Shown one piece after another: positions 7,651-12,082 of a DNA stretch of 12,082 nucleotides. Each line of letters opens with the position of its first letter. Position 1 is the first letter of the stretch. Made by a program: the position numbers and the translations under genes. This DNA is from Rhizophlyctis rosea. Lineage: Eukaryota; Chytridiomycota; Chytridiomycetes; Rhizophlyctidales; Rhizophlyctidaceae. The DNA is taken from NCBI GenBank assembly GCA_027596075.1, contig JADGJC010000401.1:19865-31946 (forward strand). Reading direction: 5' to 3'. The notes under the pieces were generated by a model, which was given only the letters and a program-made list of their open reading frames with translations, searched no databases and had not been told where the DNA came from.

Positions 7651-9473
7651 CTAAACGGTTCCCTGCACTCTCTCCCCAACCACCCCACCCTCTCCCTCCG
7701 CCCCGCCGTAGCCAGGCCAAAACTCCGGCACAACCCTCCACAAATCATGAATGTCCGTTATCTGGAAATGTCCGTGTTTGGAAGGTAATGTTTCCGCCAC
7801 GTGGACCGTTGTCCATCCTAGTTTCTATAAGCAGAAGAAAAAAAAGTTGATGTTTGAGTTAGAGATTAAATGATTGTAAAGGGGTTTGTAAGGTGGGGAA
7901 AGGGTGGAGATTTTGTTTTTTACCTTTGCTGTGTCGATATTTGGCGCGGAGTCGTCTACGAGATAGCATTTTGTGTGATCGGATATTTGGGCTTCGCGCA
8001 TGGCTTTTTCGTAGTAGGGTATTTCTATTGGTGGGGAGAAAGAAACAGTATTGGAGTTTAGAGGAGAGTGTGAATAACTTTTCCCCGTTATTTCGGCATT
8101 CGTAAAAGACCTCCAAGACTTGGATCCCATCCATATATTGAAGTGAAGGTGCGTGTGCATTACCTGGTTTACATGAGAAATTGGGTTCGGCGTAGTCGCA
8201 ATATGTTAGTCCGGCGAATTGGTCGTGTATTCCTAGGATGTTTAGGACGCGTGTTGCGTGCTGTGAGGATGGCGATGCATGAGTTTATAAGTGACCACAA
8301 CAGGAGAATCTTAAACCCCAACCCCCCCCCGTAACGACATGCAGCAAGGCAAAAGCGATGGCTACAGGCGCATCCGATGTCGGCGCCCAGAAGGAAGAGA
8401 AGAGAAGAATCAGATATACCCACATATTTGCCGGCATTTGTGAACGCCCATTTCTTCGCTCCTCTCATCCGTGTTAACATGTCCCGTAACTCTGGATCGG
8501 GTTTGAGGAGTTGTTCTAGTGGGAGGCCGCCATCTACTTCTTTGTCTGGAATTAACCCATTTTGAAGGAGTTAGATGTTTAAATGATTGTGATGAATGAA
8601 ACCTCTGCTCCCCACGAAAGCGAAAATTACTTACCGTATGCTACCGGGTCGATTTCTGCAAGGATGGTTTGAATGGTGAAAATGTCAGATGTAGGCTTGC
8701 AACCCCGGATCGCAAGGAAGTATCGACGTACCGTGGTGGAGCATTAGACCTCTGACGGCTAGACCGTACTGTGTGTAGTATTTGTGGTGTAGTGCTGCGG
8801 CTGTTAGGTGGATGGTTTGCAGCGGGGATCAGATGTTGTTACGGGAGCGGGGGAGAATCGTTTCCGCATGTTTACACGGTGCGAATCGTACTGTGATGGG
8901 TGGAACTAACCTTCATCTTCTGGCAGGCCTAACTTCCGGAAATAGTTGTGGATCCTGGAGTGATTGGATATGATCGGTTTAGAGTTTTGCAGGTGTGTTT
9001 GAGTGGATAAGGAGGTTTACGTACCTTTTCCCCATTTCTATGAAGATGCCCTAGACGGAAACGTGATTTAGTATGGTTGAGCAAGGTGATTCTCAAATGA
9101 GAGGGTATTGTTGCCATTGAGTTCGAGGCCAATCAATTCTGCCCATCTCGATGTCTCCGTTGTAGCAGCCGCAGCTAATGCCTCTCTTGACCGCCACAAG
9201 CCATGGACCCTGCATGCCCTTCCGGAACGGCCTCCCCGGTATCCTCAGTACCCCGATCTCAATCATCCCTCCCGCACCTCCTCCTGTTCCCTGATTCACA
9301 TTTCCCCCGATGCCCGATCCATTGCACTTTTTTCTCTGACTCCAACTGGACAGATACGAATGACACCAACTCACCGTATTCCTATGATACAAACAATTAT
9401 CTATATCGAAGAAAAACACCTTTCCTGTATCTCCGTTTTGGTCCAGCGTGCTGGGTGTGCCGTTGCCGTTCAT
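7651..9473 (-). CDS. SDT1: SDT1/SSM1-like pyrimidine 5'-nucleotidase, HAD superfamily
   Basis: This is a HAD phosphatase that removes phosphate from pyrimidine nucleotides; yeast relatives detoxify pyrimidine analogues. Nine inferred exons (minus strand) are 9473-9375, 9050-9025, 8954-8911, 8800-8732, 8655-8635, 8545-8424, 8260-8164, 8024-7924 and 7824-7651, giving 250 residues (yeast about 280). All junctions keep frame and have GT..AG ends. HAD motif I is FFFDIDNCLY (D23 nucleophile, D25 acid/base), motif II is FTNAGK (T122), motif III is SCKP (K158) and motif IV is YLVDDSAPN (D183-D184). Family cap blocks are present: YYTQYGLAVRGL (64-75), VDGGLPLEQLLKPD (90-103) and QFAGLTYCDY (141-150). 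The end reads HFQITDIHDLWRVVPEFW, then a Gly/Glu-rich tail. The start at 9473 gives a short N-terminus before motif I, as in relatives. The frame is open upstream to an ATG at 9863, but that stretch is Ser/Thr/Pro-rich and probably leader. Exon 6's donor is GTGGGT; other boundaries are firmer. Orthology to yeast SDT1 rather than PHM8 is inferred. Confidence 0.92.
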
Positions 9474-9848
9474 AATACTTGCGTTCCGGTGAGACAAGTG
9501 AGTGGAGTATGGAGTGGCGAGCCAAGTTGATGTGAAGTGAGTGGGGCGAGAATGGAGTGGGAGGTAGCGGGTGGCCAGGGTTAGGGTTGCAGGTTGGGTT
9601 GGGGCTTTTAAGTGGTTTGAGGGGAAGGAGGTTGAGACGGGATTTATGGTTTTTGCGCTGGTTTGAGCCGGGTGGGAGGGGTTTGAGGGATAGGGTATGG
9701 TGAGTGTTGTTTGCGAAGAGGTTGCGCGAGGTGTGGAGTCTTCGGAGTTGATACGGGTAATAAGCAGTGGTGGGTGGGTGTATGTGCAGCTGGGAAGGAG
9801 AAGAGGAAGTGAAGTACTAAGAGAACCGGTGGAAAGAAGGGGGATAGC
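9474..9848 (-). promoter_or_regulatory. Upstream region of the nucleotidase gene
   Basis: On the gene's strand this region is C/T-rich with related CACTCCAT..CCACTCACTT blocks at about 9495-9565, typical of a fungal promoter. A telobox-like AACCCTAACCC lies at 9578-9588, about 105 bp before the start codon. The region ends where the retroelement appears to begin, so older promoter sequence may have been displaced. Confidence 0.45.
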
Positions 9849-10108
9849 TGTGGGGACCCCCAAGTCCCCGACCCAAGTCCCCGACCCGAGTCCCCGACGC
9901 GACGAGATCTGAGATCATGCACGTGCCACGTGTCTGATTGCATGGGTCCCAGGCACCGGCCCCAGGGTCATTGCCGCATTGAATCTTGGGCCCTGGCTGC
10001 TGCCCACAAAGCCCTACATCTAAAAATAACTATTTTCCTAATCAACGCATAAGCAAAACGACACGTGGTAACCAAACAAATTGGTGGTGGGTCGTCTGCT
10101 CTCCCACA
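9849..10108 (-). repeat. Candidate 3' LTR (inner boundary uncertain)
   Basis: On the minus strand a segment starting TGTGGGAGAG (10108) after a short purine-rich GGGGAAGC, and ending GTCCCCACA (9849), would make a 260-bp LTR with TGTGGG/CCCACA ends. A second start at 10008 (TGTGGGCAGC) would give 160 bp. Two CACGTG-type sites (near 9919 and 10063) lie inside. Without the other LTR neither choice can be proven. Confidence 0.35.
9861..9899. repeat. Three 13-bp tandem repeats
   Basis: CAAGTCCCCGACC occurs at 9861-9873 and 9874-9886, and as CGAGTCCCCGACG at 9887-9899. The same core recurs at 10267-10279 (ACCAAGTCCCCGA), and shorter AAGTCCC cores appear near 10672, 10781 and 11337, all within the presumed element. 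Confidence 0.85.
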
Positions 10109-10829
10109 GCTTCCCCAGTGCCTCCACAGCGAGTCACACCCCCGTAGCCCACCTCTGGCAACCCGCACCAAGTATTAGCGAAGTCAAAGCTCGTCCGACT
10201 ATGCGACGCCCTCGACGTCCCACATCTAGGCGTCCCGTACCAAGTCTCAAACGAAAGACCCGAAAGACCAAGTCCCCGATTACTACGAGTCCCTACACGC
10301 ACAAATGCTGCTTGCACCGTTCCCAAATGCTTCTATTCACGGCGTACCCCACCCGTACGTGTCCCTCCGATGTCATTGTGGACGAGGAAGGTCGTGCGTG
10401 AAAGGTGGTTCGCCGTACGAAACTTCTCAGAGAGCGAAGTTCGATTGGTGGTGATGTTGTTCTTGCCCAAATGGTGCGTAGACAAAGTATCCTAAGAGGT
10501 GTGGTTCGTCCCGCTCTTTGCGTGAATCCCAGAGCCGTCATTGCCGGTCCGATCCGCAATGTCCGTTTCCTCCGAATTAGAGCCCGCCATATCAGTATCC
10601 CACCAACGATGGATCTTCCTAACATGCGCCCTATTCATCTCAACATGCGTCTCGTCCGCCGAATTTTCCCCAAGTCCCAACATATGATTTCCACCCAACT
10701 CCATGTTCGAACCCCGCACGCCCTCTTCGTAGTTTTCCACTAAATTCTTTTTCCCCCTCCCCGATTCCTCCACATTCGCTAAGTCCCCAAAAGCACGTCC
10801 CAAATTCAACTCCCCTTGCATCTTTAGTC
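10109..10829. other. Retroelement 3' tail, no gene called
   Basis: Overlapping frames of about 110 codons exist on both strands (for example minus 10821-10492 and plus 10405-10743), with no family resemblance. The plus strand is C-rich, becoming pyrimidine-rich toward the right. A polypurine-like run on the minus strand lies at about 10745-10763 (GGGGAGGGGGAAAAAG), followed by TAGTGG, and could be an alternative polypurine tract before an LTR start. Confidence 0.4.
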
Positions 10830-11396
10830 CTACCCTCTCAACCGTATTTCCTGACCCTTCCCTTTTCCTCCCAAAAGACTCCGCAATCCTAACTCCACTA
10901 ACTTCCCAATTCCCAACTCATTTGTCCCGCTCAACTCCGCATCCGTATGTTCCGTGTTTCCGTTATTCTTCATATCAGCTGGCGGCATCAAGTCGACCCG
11001 CTTGCTAATTCGCCCGTCTCCATTTGTCATGAATTTCGATACCACACCATGTCCCGGAACGTCAACCTCCTCCATATTCCCAACTCCCGAATTTTCCCTC
11101 ATATGCTCCAACCCCATTCGTAATAACTCATCCATTCCCAAAGACTTCTTTTCTCCCTTCTCAGATTTTTCCTGCTTACGTCCTCGCCCAAAACTCTCTT
11201 CCAGCCCGCCCAATCCAGACACTCCACTCAATTCCAACCCTTCCAAGCCAAATTGCTCCGAATTCCGACATTCCAACCATTCCCTTGCCCTCCGTATGAC
11301 CAAAGCATCAATCGCCAACGTCAATTCCACCCCGCTCAAGTCCCTATGTTCCACATTCTCCGTCCCCTCACTCATTCCCAAAAGCTCAACTCCCAT
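10830..11396 (-). CDS. Orphan 188-codon frame downstream of integrase (uncertain)
   Basis: A minus-strand frame runs 188 codons from ATG 11396-11394 to a stop at 10830. It lies shortly after the end of the integrase frame but is not in phase with it. The predicted product is rich in Gly, Glu, Leu and Met, with a charged Lys/Glu patch (KQEKSEKGEKKS) and repeated EL/GLE turns. I recognise no domain. The frame may be open simply because this strand is G-rich and made of degenerate TTGGGA-type words. Equally, some fungal elements carry an extra 3' ORF. The complementary strand is also open for 186 codons (10954-11514), which weakens the case. Confidence 0.3.
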   Translation of the reverse strand: MGVELLGMSEGTENVEHRDLSGVELTLAIDALVIRRAREWLECRNSEQFGLEGLELSGVSGLGGLEESFGRGRKQEKSEKGEKKSLGMDELLRMGLEHMRENSGVGNMEEVDVPGHGVVSKFMTNGDGRISKRVDLMPPADMKNNGNTEHTDAELSGTNELGIGKLVELGLRSLLGGKGKGQEIRLRG

Positions 11397-11434
11397 CTCT
11401 CCACGTTCTTTTCGTGTTCCGGCTCATCTTCCTC

Positions 11435-12082
11435 CTAATCATCTCTCCTTTCTTTTCCTTTCCCCTTTTCTACACGTCCTAATCCAGGTCCCCTCCCAAT
11501 GTGGTTCCATTTGACGCCATCCTGGTAAGGCTTCAGACGCACATGGTTGATCGTCCGCCCCTCAAAGAGCAACCTTCCCTCCAAATTTTCAACCGTTCAA
11601 GCCCCTTTTCGCACCACATCCCTAATAACGACTGGTCCCTCCCACCGCGAAAGTATCTTATGCTTCAGCGCGAACGTGTTGGCGGCACGAGCATCATAGA
11701 TCCATACTTTGTCACCCTTCTTATACGTCCGTGGTTCAGGAACGCCTTGCTCTTCCTCTTGCATTGCTGCCGCCTCATGCTGCTTCTTCTGATTTTCCGT
11801 CGCATACTCCCTCATATAAGTCAACACCGGAAGGTCCTCCATCCTTTTTTCCCTCAACTCCTGCGCAATGTCGGTTGTCACGTCGTCCGTGGGCAGCAGA
11901 GGGTCCTGCCCGTTCACCATCTGATATGGACTGAGCCCCGTAACTCTCCAAACATGCACATTAAATGCAAAGACCGCCTCGGTCCAAATGTCATACCACC
12001 TCCAGTGCAGGGATGCGGACTAGTAGGACGCGTCTGGTAGTTCGGACGTGTCACGTGATTGGTTAGATAGATAAACATGTGA
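11435..12082 (-). pseudogene. Ty3/gypsy integrase C-terminus, disrupted
   Basis: The readable frame runs from 12019 to the TAG at 11437-11435. It shows the end of the integrase core (WTEAVFAFNVHVW, TGLSPYQMVNGQDPLLP), a charged helical linker with MREYATENQKKQHEAA, then the GPY/F-type module (YKKGDKVWIYDAR, ILSRWEGPVVIRDV) and a final HVRLKPYQ strand. Breaks: a TGA at 11599-11597 falls inside the GPY/F module, and a TAG at 12022-12020 cuts the frame upstream, where a plus-one reading resembles integrase again, so a small indel is likely near 11990. The GPY motif reads GPV here. Intact relatives integrate element cDNA into chromosomes; this copy should not. No chromodomain is recognised after HVRLKPY. 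Confidence 0.85.

Larger units (their letters stand above)
9849..12082 (-). mobile_element. Ty3/gypsy-type LTR retrotransposon, 3' part (runs off right edge)
   Basis: The minus strand carries the C-terminal half of a Ty3/gypsy-type integrase at the right edge, then about 1.3-1.6 kb of G-rich sequence, then an LTR-like terminus reading GGGGGTCCCCACA (9861-9849). The order pol, tail, LTR fits the 3' half of an element oriented leftward. Broken integrase frames indicate an old, inactive copy. The 5' LTR, gag, protease and reverse transcriptase would lie beyond 12082. Limits: the left boundary is inferred from a TG..CA end and repeats, not from a matched LTR pair or target-site duplication. Confidence 0.65.

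Noticed and set aside
10695..10715. TTCGAACCCC box resembling a tRNA T-arm
   Set aside because: No acceptor stem, D-arm or anticodon arm could be placed around it on either strand.
10954..11514. 186-codon plus-strand Ser/Pro-rich frame
   Set aside because: It is antisense to the retroelement tail and its Ser/Pro/Phe content follows from the pyrimidine-rich strand.

Overview
The window looks like nuclear DNA from a fungus. Two housekeeping genes of fungal type are present: holocytochrome-c synthase (heme lyase) and an SDT1/SSM1-like pyrimidine 5'-nucleotidase. Both are split by many short spliceosomal introns (about 70-160 nt, one of 324 nt) with GT..AG ends and CTAAC-like branch sites. The end of a Ty3/gypsy-type integrase lies at the right edge. 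The intron density would fit a chytrid-like early-diverging fungus or a basidiomycete. The sequence alone does not decide between these.

Layout. Positions 1-1422 (minus) hold the N-terminal 474 codons of an unrecognised, intronless protein that runs off the left edge. Positions 1423-6304 are gene-poor. Most of that stretch shows nothing convincing. It does hold a possible decayed reading frame (3890-4228) and, at 5.1-6.03 kb, an unusual non-coding-looking locus. This locus runs from a pyrimidine-rich promoter-like tract into a perfect 12-bp hairpin, four small hairpins with compensating stem changes, two more hairpins, a degenerate 21-bp tandem repeat and an AATAAA. Positions 6305-7294 (plus) hold the heme lyase in four exons. 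Positions 7651-9473 (minus) hold the nucleotidase in nine exons, convergent with the heme lyase. From about 9849 to the right edge lies a minus-strand LTR retrotransposon. It shows a candidate 3' LTR end with 13-bp tandem repeats, a long G-rich stretch with an orphan 188-codon frame, and a broken integrase C-terminus.

How the genes relate. The heme lyase attaches heme to cytochrome c in the mitochondrial intermembrane space. The nucleotidase is a HAD phosphatase of nucleotide salvage or detoxification. They are neighbours but not an evident pathway. The retroelement ends about 375 bp upstream of the nucleotidase start in the same orientation, so its 3' LTR sits where it could affect that promoter.

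A pattern runs through all three genes. Third codon positions switch in blocks from C/A-rich to G/T-rich within a single protein. This switch and the hairpin/repeat locus at 5.1-6.0 kb are the most unusual things seen.
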